Shown: one piece after another, positions 36,601 to 48,999 of the stretch
How positions within the stretch are numbered: position 1 is the stretch's first letter
Layout of the letters: every line of letters starts with the position of its first letter
From: Rhytidiadelphus loreus
Taxonomy: Eukaryota > Streptophyta > Bryopsida > Hypnales > Hylocomiaceae
Assembly: GCA_947034895.1 (NCBI GenBank)
Contig: OX344764.1
Location: forward strand, 11,222,001 to 11,286,000
Length of the DNA: 64,000 bases
Direction: 5' to 3'
The notes under the pieces: model-generated
Databases searched by the model: none
Seen by the model: only the letters and a program-made list of their open reading frames with translations
What the model was told of the DNA's origin: nothing
Translations under genes and position numbers: made by a program

Positions 36601-39600
36601 CACGTAGGCGTTGATTCCATATCAAGGCGACATTTATGGAGTTTGGGAGGTGTTTAAGGAGGCTTGGAATGCCTAAGATGCTAACGGAAACATGGCATCT
36701 TGTTTGGGGACCTCAAACTTTTTGACCTCAACGTGAAGTTGTTGGAGATTTATCTTTTTTAAGTTGAATCTCCCATGTGATGGAGTGAGAGGTTTTGCCT
36801 TGCAGGCTTCATCGAAACATGCGATCATTCTTCATGAATGGCATTGGCTTTACTTTGTAATTTCTTGTGAGTTTTTTCTAGTTTCTTTAGAAGCTTTTCC
36901 TCACATTTTATTACTTGAAAAAAATCTCACTACATTTATAGGTGTATATATGTAGTGAAAATTGACACCCAAAGTAGTAGAAAAATGAGTTTTAAAGTGT
37001 TTTTGAGGTGTTTTGTGTGTGCTGAAATTGTCAACAAAGTTGGAGTTTGGACACCATAACCATGGATTTAGAGGGTTTTAGCGTTGAAAATGGGTCATAA
37101 AGCCACATGTGTAAGTTAGGTGCATTATTAGCTTGCTTTGGGATTAGAATAAGAAAAGGGTACGTGAGTTAAGAATGAGCCACCTAAGGGAGTTTCAAAA
37201 CTTTAAGAGAAAAGTCTATCTATCTCCAAAGTTAGAACTTGGAATTTGGCCACACACCAAGAGTTGAGACAAGACTTCATGGATTGCCCATGGAGGCGTA
37301 CAAGACTTTGATCAGTTTGTCAATCGTTGAGGCTAGTTTGGATTTTGTGCATAGTTCGAAGACTTTGGGCTTGACCAAGGAGCACGGTTTGCTTGTTGGT
37401 AAGATCCTGTTTGCTGGTGTGGAGGACGGCTTGAAATGTTAAGCAAGGTACTCCGAGCTGCAGAAAGAGCTGAACATCGACATGCTTGTGCAGGTCGAGC
37501 TCGAGTGGAACGACGTCCGTAGAGTTGATTTCTTCTATTGGTTCAGCTATTTGTGACTTGTAAAAGTGGATGCGGATGTTGCTACGAGAGGGTGGATATT
37601 GACGACGTGTAGTTGGTGATTCAGTGTTAATCTTCATGAGATTCGGCGACTTGCATTCTGGAAGGTGTTGGAGTTTGGTGACTGAGGCGACTGGTACGAC
37701 CGGGTAGGTGACCGGTGATCACCGATAATTTGGGACGTGGTGACTGGTTCAATCGGTCACCTAAGTATGGCTTGCCCGTGTACAAGGCGCTTAAAATCTA
37801 GAATTTCTTTAAAAAAAGGATTTTTTTCTTAAACTTACATTGTCTTGGAAAGCAAGTGTGTGTTGATTAGAGGCTAAGTGGTAAGGGATAGTTGCTAAAT
37901 GGGAGAAAATTAGCTTGTGTTTAGTTCAGCACCTTAATTAGGGTTGAATTTTCCACTTAGCAACTTTAAAAGACAAATTTGACACTCAAATTTGAACTTC
38001 ATAGAGACTAGTAGTATCTATAGAGTGTTTAGGTGGTCTTAGGGAGTGCTTAGGAGTTTGGGTGATCTTAGGGAGTGTTTGGATGATCTTAGGGAGTGCT
38101 TAGGAGTTTTAGAGTTTAGAATTTTGTTTAGGTGACTAAGGCATTGTCTACTTATGGTCTCTACTATGGCACATGCGGCTTTCCAATTCTGAAATGTGAG
38201 ACCATTAGAGCAACATGTGTTGTCAAGGCATGAAGAGTGATTGCATGAGGCAGATTTTATTGCAGCATTGCTCAGATTCATTTTAGAGCAATTCTCAACG
38301 CGAGGATTACAACATTTTGAACTTGAATTTTAAGAGATATAATAGGCAAATTTGACATAAGCATAGTGCATCGATGTAGGTCAACTTGACATGATGCACA
38401 TTGACTATATCTAGAATTGACACCATTTGTCATGTTGGAGTGTTGAGATGACGACTGTGACGCAGTATTGTAGCGCTTTATGCATGCACGGTTTTAAATG
38501 AGGTTGCCATTGCCATGATTTGTTGTAAGTATCTCAACCGCAATCGTATGAGAGATTTTCAAATTTCCTCTTAATTTGATAGTAGAGAGTAGATTTAGGC
38601 TAGTACCTAATAGTGTAGCATAGTTAAGGTGTGCTTGGCAGCTTGTGCCAAATATCAAAGACTATGTATGAGATTGAGGATTGATCTTTATTGTACTATT
38701 TATTCATATTTTGTTCAGTAGTGGATATCTCGTCATTTCTGATCAAAATTGTACCATGTGGCACTACGATGAACAAAGGCAAGGGTGTTTCTAAGCCATT
38801 CAGACTGATATCAGTTGGAGGCACGAAACAGGAAAGAGTTCAAATGCACGTGACTATAGACAATTTCTAAAGGGTCCTTGAATCTTTTCAAACTCTTCAC
38901 GTATGGTCATCCAGTGAATCGTCTCTAATGCTCCAGTCTCAAGAACCAGCTCCGCCATTTTTACTTTTACCGTTGGCTTGGAATCGACTTGGAATCTAAT
39001 CATATAGGCAATTGAGCACTAAAATTTTAGGTCCAAAGGCAATCAAATTTTGGACTGAACAGCGTGGGGAGCGCATCATTCGAGACTTACGAGCGAAGTC
39101 GCCTGCGATTGAAGCCTCATTGAGTCGAACAAAGAGGCGCGTCGAGGTAGTCGATTTGGTCATTCCATGAGTGGCAGTGCTATTGATGAACAAGGATCAA
39201 CGCCGAGAGGTGGTGAAACACATCTTCAAAGGAGCAATTCAATTGCCAATATTCTCATTGATCTTTACCGCGTTTCGAATTGGAGAGTATTTGTTCCACA
39301 CCACGTGGTAGCAGGAATAAGACTAGTGGCTAGAGAGAGCATCTGTATGAAAATATGATTTTAGATGAAAATAAATATGGTTTCATCTAAAATTACAACC
39401 AAACCATATTTTTTAGAAGAGTAGACAATGTGTTGGATAAGATCTTAGAGTTTTCACCAACAATATTAGTTGGTAAATATTCATTGATTGCATTTCTTTT
39501 GTTTTGTTTTGGGCACATGGAAAAAGACATTTGAAGTAGTTGCTACCAAGAGCATCTATTTTTTTTACTCCTAAATGGGGCTACATTATGACACTACCTT

Positions 39601-40100
39601 AACTAACTAGTACAAGCACCAAAGGAAGGAAAAGGACACATCCAAAGAGCACAATTATCTTGGAGGTTGGTAAAAAATATCCAAGAATAGGTACAATTGT
39701 ACAAAGAGATTTGTTGAGGTTGAGCTTTCAAATTTTTTTACTACAGATGCATTCAGTTCTTTGTTTGACTGTAAGCTTGAGATTTTGGATTTGACTGAGC
39801 AAGTAGTTAGATTGGGGACATATGACAATATGTTGGAGGGAGTGCTTGAAGAATGTTTACTTGCTACAATTAAACTCTTTGATTTTCGAATGAAGGGGGC
39901 AAGAGTGACATTTGTTATAGTGCAAAAAAGTTGAAAGTATTTAAAACTGTTTCAAGAGAAAAAAAGACTATTGTTGTTTTGAGGAATAATGAATACTTAC
40001 GTTCATAAGATTTAGAAGTTATGCTAGTCGTTGTGTTTTTGAGTTTGTTAAAGAGAAAGGGAGTCTAAATGTATATCAAGTTTCCTATTGTAATTTTCAT
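36601..40100. other. Intergenic DNA with GC-richer patches
   Basis: Patches at about 37200-37760 and 38880-39340 are GC-richer and locally open but do not match a family I recognise. The first, on + strand, reads through TAA at 37440 into another 38 open codons, which suggests a decayed coding tract. A short tandem of AGGGAGTGCTTAGGAGTTT-like units lies at 38038-38115, and a hairpin at 39353-39400. The remainder is featureless. Confidence 0.35.
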
Positions 40101-40109
40101 TGCAAGGTT

Positions 40110-40292
40110 TTATAGAAAACAAAGACTATATACCAATGATCAGTCGAAAGACTATAGTTCGATAACTAGTCGGAAGACTGTAGTACAGTAATTAGTTGAA
40201 AGATTATAGTCTAATAACTAGTCGGAAGACTATAGTGCAGTAACTAGTTCAAAGACTATAGTTCAATAATCAGTCGAAAGACCATAGTCATC
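40110..40292 (+). repeat. 26-bp tandem array
   Basis: About seven imperfect units of 26 bp each carry ACTATAGT and AACTAGTCGGAAG or AATCAGTCGAAAG. The unit contains the alternating word pair GACTATAGT/ACTAGTC. The wider region to 41200 repeats GACCATAGTC-like words at lower density. Confidence 0.8.
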
Positions 40293-43000
40293 AATGTGAT
40301 AATGGACCAAAATACAATGATTCTAATTTCTTTTTGAGAAGATATTATCTTCATAAATGATGTGCTTAAAGTAAAGACCACAGTCATAAACCAACAATGC
40401 AGGATGAGACCATAGACTTTAAAAAATTAAAAAAAAATTAAAAAAAATTTAGAGAATGTTTCGTTTTGGAAGATTAGGGAGTTGGGTGCAATTTAAGTGA
40501 TTCATAAGATTCTAGTTGGATGCAAATGGTTTTTGTAAAAAATGTTTTAGGTTTAGAAACTATGGTCATGTCATATTAAAAGTCTAGAGTCTATTGTTTT
40601 CTTTATATTTTGAGGACTATAGATATAAAGAAGATGGTTATAGATGTTGAAGATTGTAGACAAATAAAGTAGTAGACAAGCTGGACAAATTGTTAGAAAA
40701 GACCATGGTCCTTCTAGAAGCATTGAAACCTATAGTTATAAAGAGTATATAAGAAGAGTTTGAAATCTTTTAAACATTTATTTTTATTCTTCTTGATGTG
40801 ATGATTCTTGGGATGTGAGTTTTATCATGTGAGATTATGGCCATGATGTTGTAACAAGTTCATATTTGAAGAAATTGAGATACCTGCGTTCTTTCTGTCA
40901 AGATTGAGATATTTTTTGGAGACTATGGTCTAAAATACGAATATAGACTTAATGAGTATTGTCATTGTTATTAGACTATTGTCAATAAGAATAGGAAAAG
41001 AGAACATGATAAGAATTGAGAGAATCTAAGATGTCTTTAAACCATAGTCGTGAAAGTTTGTAGTTGTACAGTTATGTAAAAATGACTTGACTATTGTCGA
41101 AGACCATAGACTACTTTGAGGACTTAAAGAATTAATAAAAAATCCATGAACCTTAGCAGATGACCAGGAAAGGCAAGACCATAGAGTCAAATAATGTTCA
41201 TTGGCGAACGAAGTTGAAGAATCATGAGATTAAACAATAGTGAGTGGCCAATAAATCCAATTTGGTAGGAGTTGGACTATGAAATTTATAGAGAAGCAAG
41301 ACAAACTCCCTAGGATGAAAGACGGGGTGCTGCTACTTTTTTTGCATTTTACCACCATTGTAGGCAGGCTCAAGGGAAAGTTTATCAACGGAATCCTAAT
41401 ATCTATTACCAATCCATTTCTCAGTCAAGTTCTATCTATATTTGAGATGGAAGATAAAACTGAAATGAAGCCCTTTAACAAGGCAAAATAGAGTTCCATT
41501 TTCTCAAATGGCTATAAGCCTATAATCAAGCGGGTATAAAGGATCAGTGGTTGGTAAACAAGACAAATGACCATTGACAGTCTTAGTGTAATTTTATTAA
41601 CCGTTATCTACTCTTTGACCCATATGCGGAGACTATGGACAAGAAGATGATAAGATTGGTTGTGGCAGCATAGAGAGGAAAACAAATCGATTGAGCGACC
41701 ATTATCATAAAAGAATTGTAGATAGTGAACGGAGTTTTCAAACAATAAAAACTCCAGAATACTATGTATTGCATTAGGTAGCAAAAAAATACCTAAGTTA
41801 CTTTTGCCTTCTTCGACAATCGGAATAAGCTTTTGCAGAAAAAAGCTCAAAAAAAATAGTAACATTCATCGTTGTTACACCACAACCTACTTCAGTTGCA
41901 TCAATGGAGCCAACTAAAGTGCTTGAAAATGACGAGTGGTTCATAGTAAAAACTTCAAAGGCCTATAGACGAAAAAAATCGCTTATTTCTACCTTTGCAA
42001 CCAAAAAGAGAACAACACAAAAGGGGAAGAGGATTCAGATCATGAAACTAGAACCAAAATTAGTTCTTGAGTTACAACTTACAAGAGACCCTCCAGAGTA
42101 AGGAACTGAAAAACCGTTGGGCGACGTTAGAAATAGAGAAAGAGGCCCTATAAATAATGTTAGCAAATATGAAAGTCAGTCTCTTCATTACGACTAATTC
42201 TCTCAAGTTGGCGAAAAAAATGTATGAAGATTGGCATATGAGTTTAATTGAACAGTATTTGTTGTAGTCCTCCGTGATTATTGATTGAAATATGCTTTAA
42301 TTCTCTTGAAGCATTTAGTTTAAAGCCAAGTTTTGATAATTATGTTGATCAATGCATACATTAACCATGCATTTCTGGTGTGCATCCTCGCAGTAGTTTT
42401 TGTCAAGACAACGTAGCATTAAAACTTTGTCAATAGCAGATAAAAGGTTGGTTGGCGTAAGGGGAAGCTACAATGGCAAGCGCTTCAGCTCTATTAATTT
42501 GGGATAACCTGTAAACAAACAGTTCAAAATTGTTTTTCTTCAGTTGCTTTCATTCATTCAATGATACATTGCTAAAACCAGGTTATAATTTCTTGTGTAT
42601 TGATGAATATTAATAGTTCTGCTCAAAATAAAAGATAGAAGGAATCCCAAGATGATACAATTTATAGTTCAGATGGTCTTGAAATGCCATTGATTATGAT
42701 TGAAGAATGTTCTCGGTCAATTGAAGTTACAACAATCTCAATCGTGGGGTAGCACGACTAAGACTCATAATGTAAATAGTAGACGACTATGAGATTGTGG
42801 AGGCTCATGCTTTATATGAGTTCATCCCTACTAATCTACTTCTTTAAAAAGATGTAGTGATGAGATGTTTGAAGATGTTTCACCAGACAAAATGCTTATG
42901 AAGTTGACCTTGGTTGTCAATGGTTGGATTCGTTATTTCAAATACGTGGGCAAACTTTCAATAGGAGTCGTTTTTTGTTGCCAGCAACAATTAACACATT
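40293..43000. other. Intergenic DNA
   Basis: GACTATAGTC/GACCATAGTC-like words recur to about 41200. An open stretch at 41904-42101 (+) encodes a basic Lys-rich peptide without a recognisable family. No gene can be supported. Confidence 0.35.
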
Positions 43001-43653
43001 GGGGCATTGTCTGAACCCCGCGTCAAGACAATTTCAGTGATATTAGTCCCCTCGATCCAAAACGGAACAACACGAAACTCATCTTTTAGGCTCACTGTTC
43101 AGGAACTACTGTCGCAACGTGATTTTTGTTTTTTCCTTAAGTTATCTAAAAATTTGGATCAAAAGTTCTTGGCAGGAACTCCTATCTAGTTTACAGATAA
43201 GTAAGGACCGGAATTTAGGACAGGAATGAAGTAAGGTAGCTAAACGGATAATAAGCCTGAACCGGAATAATTCTAACCGGATTAGATCTGGATGACTGGA
43301 TTAGGTTAACCGGATTAGGGTAACCGAATTAGTTAATGATGACCTAATTTGGCGGCGTTGGCAGTATATAAGGCAGCGCCTTGCCAGTTAGTTCCCCTTT
43401 TTCAAACCCTGTGTGTAGGAGCCCTCTCGCTGCTGGAGCTGCTGTTGTGCTGTCCAGTTGGGTTTCTTGTCATATCTGTGAGGAAGAGTGAAATTATTGA
43501 CTGTTGTCTTTGTGCGCTGCGGGGTTGAAAATCCGCAGTTGCAAATTTGTCGCTTTCCGGTTATGCGCTGTGAGGGAAAGTGAGATACGGGACGTGCGGC
43601 TAGGAGTGGAAAGGAAGGTAGAATCAGTGAGTGTTTTTGAGCGGAGTGCGTCC
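43001..43653 (+). promoter_or_regulatory. Leader of the GC-richer island, with TATA box
   Basis: CAGTATATAAGGCAGCG at about 43361-43377 is a good TATA context about 290 bp before the broken reading frame. Upstream, 43245-43335 has repeated AACCGGATTAG-like words. This has the look of a retroelement LTR or leader, but no matching second LTR was found. Confidence 0.4.
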
Positions 43654-45281
43654 ATGCCGCAGTTACGTAGGCCCGAACCAAGCGCAACCACGGTGGAGAT
43701 CAAACTGAAGAAGGTGATTCCGACCATCCCCTCATGAGAACCGGAAAAGACCGTTGTCATGGAGGATCTCGCCACTTTGGGTTGCGCGGGTCTGATAGAT
43801 AAACCCTGGGGGTTTAAGGAAGAGAAGGTAGTTCGGGAGATATTGGGGAAAGTCTCGAACGCCTTCAACAACACCGTCAGAGGCAACCCAGGCCGCTTGA
43901 CGGAAGATAAGTGGTGGGAAGTATATGGTTTTCAGTCAGGGGGTTCGGGTACTGCCAGCCGGAAGGACGAGTACATTAAGGGGAAATTTGCGGAACCGGC
44001 CAATCCGAAGGACAGATTCGCGGTGAACGATTGCGTGGATGAGCGGAACCGGAACCTACTCAAGTTCCTAATTCCGATATTCCATCCAGAGCGGCCAACG
44101 AGGGTAACAATGACCCTCGGAAATACAATCTTCAGTGCGCTTTCCGGTCAGCGAAGAGCGGATTGGGCCCGAGTACTAAGTGACCTGGTGAACAATCTGG
44201 TACCCCGGATAGGGAAGAGTAGGCCATCACCTCTCTCTCCCTATCTCCTTCACTTGTATCACCATGATTAGGTCTTGACGGAGACGGAAGAGAAGACCTG
44301 GAGAGCTCATGAGTCCATCTTGAAGTACGAGGAGTCGGAGACCGATGAAGAATCGGAAGACGAAGGGACGGAAACTGAAGAAGACACGGAGGACGAGGAT
44401 GAGCAGTTGAAGTGGGTGAAGAGGCAGAAGACGACGCCTCCACACGGGAGAGGTACATCGACCGGGGAGCCAGCAGAACCGGAACGGAAACCGAACAAGA
44501 AATCGGTAACTGGAGAAGGTAGCTCGACTGACCCCTTCAACAATCTGGTGTTAACCATCGCAGACATCCGTGCTGACTAGGAGTGTAAGCAAATTACACT
44601 CGAGAAGATCGGGAAGCTGGCAGGAGCATCACTGGATCGCCAACTGCCCAAGGTAATAGTGAACCTTATCAATAATCCGGACGAGGACCAGAAGTTGAGG
44701 GAGGACAATGGTCGACTACAAAACGAAGTCGACATGCTGAAGGGGAGATTGCCACCTTCAGGGAAGACATGGCCGCCATGAGGAAAATGGCGGATGCGAC
44801 CCAGAAGACAACAAAGCTCATGACCGAAATGTTCGGGGAATCCGGAATGGTATTAGGGAAGGTGAAGCTGTTTGATGAAGGGTGGCTAGCGGACAAGAAG
44901 CCATCCGGTTCCCGAATGGTCCGGATTCTGTCAGACTTCTCCGAGAAGTTGGAGACGATTCTAGTAGGAGCTCAGGAAGTTGATGACCAAATGAGCCGGA
45001 GCAGCGTGAGGTTGAACGGAACAGTACTCTCGAGGAGTCTCCACTTGTCGAATCTCTCCTTGCTAGAGTTATTTCTGGAAGGTACGGACGTCACTCTTCA
45101 ATTGAAGAAGGAACGGTCGGCGGCGAGAACCGAATTGTCAGATCGTATCGAGGTGGACTCGTCACCAGAGAAACTAAATCCTACAATTGGTGAGCGAGCC
45201 CGGAATTTGCAAGACATCTTCAATGAACTTCCGTCAGAGCCTGGGAGTGACGCACCGATGGCAAGTTTAGTAGGAGTTTAG
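43654..45281 (+). pseudogene. Broken acidic and coiled-coil protein, retroelement-like, unrecognised
   Basis: From an ATG at 43654 one frame continues to about 44750 through TGA (43735), TAG (44269) and TAG (44578). After a one-base shift near 44735-44760 it continues in another frame to TAG at 45279-45281, about 540 codons in all. The N-terminal part is globular with KWWEVYGF and FHPERPTRV. A segment PLSPYLLHLYHH precedes a very acidic Glu/Asp/Thr stretch (44320-44400) and a basic KWVKRQK. The C-terminal half looks coiled-coil (KLREDNGRLQNEVDMLKG). GC content is well above the neighbours. I do not recognise a named domain. It is reminiscent of gag-like or 'plant transposon' proteins, which is inference only. 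Confidence 0.55.
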
Positions 45282-46510
45282 TAGGAGTTTCCCTTGTTTG
45301 TAAATATTAGATGTATAGTCGGATTGTTAGTTGTAACCAAACCGGATTAGTTCCCGGTCTGTTAGTTAGGAACCGGATTTGTTCCCGGTTTTAGTTAGGA
45401 TTTTGTAACCGGATCAAATCCGGTTTTGACGGCGAATCTTATCCCGAAAGTTTTGCGCGGATTTTCTGTGCGGACTTTCTGGGACGCTTTTGTGCTTTTG
45501 AAACTTTTTAGTGTATATAAAAACATTCTCTGAGATGGAGAATGGGAGTCATTCCATTGTTTAAACCTCTTTTGTGTTCTATTTGATCCTTGTTTGTGTG
45601 GTCTCCCAAAGATTGGCAGGACAGATTTGTGAGGAGTTAGGAGCGCATTTGGAGTTTGACTTCGGGTTTCTCCCTTTGGTGTTTGTGTTCCGATTTCTTA
45701 GTACATGTGGGCAGGTAGTAAGAGTTGGGAGTCTATTCCAATGCCTCAGTTCTATTGAGATTCAGTATTCCGGTTGAGAAAGCCATTGCTAGGCTAGGCG
45801 AATAGGGAAAGAATTCTTAGGCGCGCTAAAACTCCTGGGTAAGAAATCCGGTTGAGTGTCCGAACTCCTGTGAGGTCTCGTTGCTGTAGTGGCGAACGGA
45901 AGAATTGTAGTAGAATTGGAACGGACGGATAGACTCGTAGCCTCCTTGCTTCGTACTACCGGAACACAACACCATCGTCATTGTAATATGAGTGGATCGT
46001 ACGGGGGGTCTTTGTGTGACCTATAGTCCGGACCTGTTTCCGGGTTACTGTGAAAGATCAAACCGGATCCGGATTAGAATAGGAGAGTAGAGTAGAAGAA
46101 GTGGGTCTTCAGCCACTATAGGTCATGGAAGAAGCAGCGGGCCTGCCACTCTCAAATTCAAGCAGCGATCCCTCTGATGGTGAAACAGAGGTTAAATCAA
46201 ACCGGATATGTTACTTGAGTCAGTGAGAGGAGACCAGAAAGGGTTAGTCTCAGAGTTGTACCCAGGACCGGAAGTTAGAAAGTCCTGGTTTTGTCGTAGA
46301 TTTACTGGCCAAATTACTTCCAGGACTGGATTATGTCCTTGACCGTAAGTTGAATAGAATCCGGGAGTTATTTCTACGGGTTGTGTTGTTTTCCGGTTGC
46401 AGTAGTCAAACCGGAAGGGTAGAATTGGAGACTGACTTAGCCTAGAATCATAAATAGAGTTAATATTTCACAGAATCTCGTGGGTTTGATCTTTAAAGTC
46501 ACTTTTATTA
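45282..46510 (+). other. 3' part of the GC-richer island, rich in CCGGAT words
   Basis: ACCGGATT, CCCGGT and TCCGGTT-like words recur many times (45335-45430, 46020-46090, 46190-46430), as they do upstream of the broken frame. A second TATA-like GTGTATATAAAAACA lies at 45512-45526. A hairpin with AAAGTCACTTT/AAAGTGATTTT arms ends the island at about 46493-46528. No reverse transcriptase, protease or integrase motif was seen. Confidence 0.45.
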
Positions 46511-48999
46511 TACTTTAAAGTGATTTTTGGGAGTATAACATGAGAATTGCTTATCCTGTGCTGCGACAACTACAAAGACTCAATAACAATACTATGTTCA
46601 TGGTTGTTTAAGAGAAAATATTGCGTTTGTAAGATTGCATAAGGTACGGGTTGATCCTTAACTATGAAAAGTTGAGTTTGAATCTTTATTAATTTTTGGT
46701 TTCCAAATCCCATCTCACGTTTAAGGATGTGGCACGACCTCAGTGAAATCCAACTAAAATAAAGATCCAATGGAACATAATCATGGAGGACTTGGCTGAT
46801 ACTAATTGAAGCAACCAACCATAAGAGAAAGTTGCTGCAATACTATCATTTATGTTCTACAAGTGTTTAGCGTTACAAGAGACTAATGTGAAGAAATTGA
46901 GCATACTGCAGAAGGAGGCCATGAGGACTTTAAATACGAATTTCTTCAATTCGCTCTACAAATGAAGGAAAAAAACTTTGAAGGATTTGTTGAACAAGCT
47001 CATTCGGATGCATTATGAGTATTTGCCCTTAACCCCAATATCATATGTCTTGTACAGGGGGATTTGGCAAGACCAGCTTGAAGCAATAACGAATTGTGAA
47101 AGAACTTGCGGTGGAGAAGTTTGCGATGAAGAAGCTTGTGGTGAAGTTTCTTCGTGAGGACTTGATCATTAAGATGAAGGTCGAAGGTTAATGAACTTGT
47201 CGAATTTTTTAATCAAAAATTCGACACGATGGAAAAGAAGATGCTGAAGACAAATGTAATAGAGGTAACAAAGATGAAGATCAACATTGTTAACAACACC
47301 AAAGACATTGTTGCACTTGTTGTTCCGTTTGTCAACATCTTCTCAGATTTCTTTCAAACCTTCATTTAAGGTTTTGGTCCACTTCTGTATTAAGGTCTTA
47401 ATCAATGAATAAATTGCTTTCATTAATTTTTAAACCGCCCATTAAAAAACTACAAAAAACTTGAAGAATGTTGTTGATGTCGTCAAGAATCTCATATACA
47501 ACTTTCCAAGTTTTGATCATCACTCATTTCCCTCTTCTTCGAAACGAGTTTGGTTGTTTTTAAACGATACTGTTAGAAGCTTGCACAATTTGTATATTGT
47601 ACTTTCAAAGATGTAACATTTTTTTCTTAATGCAATCTATATTGTAATGCATTTTTTATCTCCAAAAAAACTTAGAGTGGTGCACATTGTCATGTATCAG
47701 TATAGAATCCAGATAGCACAACGAACCTCTTCTACGACGATACTGGAGAACTGGTTCAAAACCTTACACTAACCATTTTTTGAATCGTTTATTTTTATTC
47801 TCTCAAAATCAATTCTAGTAAACTATTGCAAATGGGATAAAAACAAATAAATCAAAGATGTGACAAGTTATTATCGCAAATAATAACTGTAGTTGCATAA
47901 AGTATCTTTTTAAAGTCCTTCATTCATTTTACTTTTATTTATTTTTATTATCCCTTAACTTCGTTGATTAAATTATAAATGCTTATTATTTTGCATTATG
48001 AAATTATGAAAGTGTTATGAATGAATTTCATGTCTTTATTTATTAAGTAAAAAATCTCTTCTTTATATACTACCATGACTTGGTTTGATGACATATTCAT
48101 GTGCAATATGAACAAAATCTATCTACATATTTTTATAAATAGACATATTAAAATCTTGTCAGTGCAAATTTGATTTTTATAAAAGCAATATTATTACACT
48201 TATTCCTAATAATATAAAGTAATGTACATTGTATAATGAAAACAGATCTTACATGATACATTATTGAGGTAGAGTTGCTTGGCTATGAAATTTTATTAGT
48301 AATCATATTTCATTGACATTCCGAATTGCATCTTTGTCAAGTGGAATTTGTTTTTTGGCTTTGTAGTGACTTGAATAAGTTTGATAAGCATCGCATTACA
48401 TATCATTCAATTTTCAGAAGAGATTAGTTGGAGTTAAGAGTGGATAAAAATGATAACTTGTGCGTTAATGAAGTTGAGCCTTATATTATCAGATAAGATA
48501 CTTAGTGTCTTGTGGGTGCACTAGAAAAAATCTTGTGCAATGGGACATATTCTTTATGACTAAAACATGTCTTTTGTAATTCAAAATTTGATTTTTATTT
48601 ACAAAAGACATGTCATTAAAACATTTAGTCATCAAAAATATTATAATAAATAAGATTTGTAGTAGTAGAATAAAGTGATATAAATTATGAAAAAATTAGA
48701 AACCTGTAAGCCCTCAAGTTGTCACTTGGAACTCTGAACTTATTTTTTGTGATTTTTAGTTAATTTTTAGGTTAATTTTATGAAAAAACACATAAAAATA
48801 AGGTTATTGAGAGTTTTAATAGAAGTCCCTACCAAAGTAATGAAAAATGGCCTTAAATGCATGAAACACGAAAAACTTTACATTTTCACTAATTTTAGGT
48901 CTTGTTAGTAGAATTAAGTAGTTAAGTTAGTAATTTTGAGCGAAGTAAGAATTTGAGAGTTAACCAGTCCTAGTGCCTTGTTCATGTGATACGATATCA
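46511..48999. other. AT-rich intergenic DNA with a hairpin MITE candidate
   Basis: About 48550-48640 folds back on itself through ATGTCTTTTGTAA and TTACAAAAGACATGT arms and may be a short MITE. Around 46860-47400 there is moderately coding-like DNA on the + strand with stops in all frames. No gene is recognised. Confidence 0.4.

Noticed and set aside
37320..37637. 105-codon open frame on the minus strand
   Set aside because: Overlaps a longer coding-like tract on the + strand and neither has a recognisable family; not called as a gene.
43001..46510. Complete LTR retrotransposon
   Set aside because: No pair of matching LTRs, primer-binding site or polymerase motif was found by eye; only a gag-like frame is plausible.
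47056..47090. A P-loop-like string (GGFGKTSLKQ) in one + frame, as in NB-ARC or AAA ATPases
   Set aside because: The frame closes at once on both sides and no kinase-2, GLPL or Walker B motif follows in any frame; a decayed resistance-gene fragment is possible but not supported.
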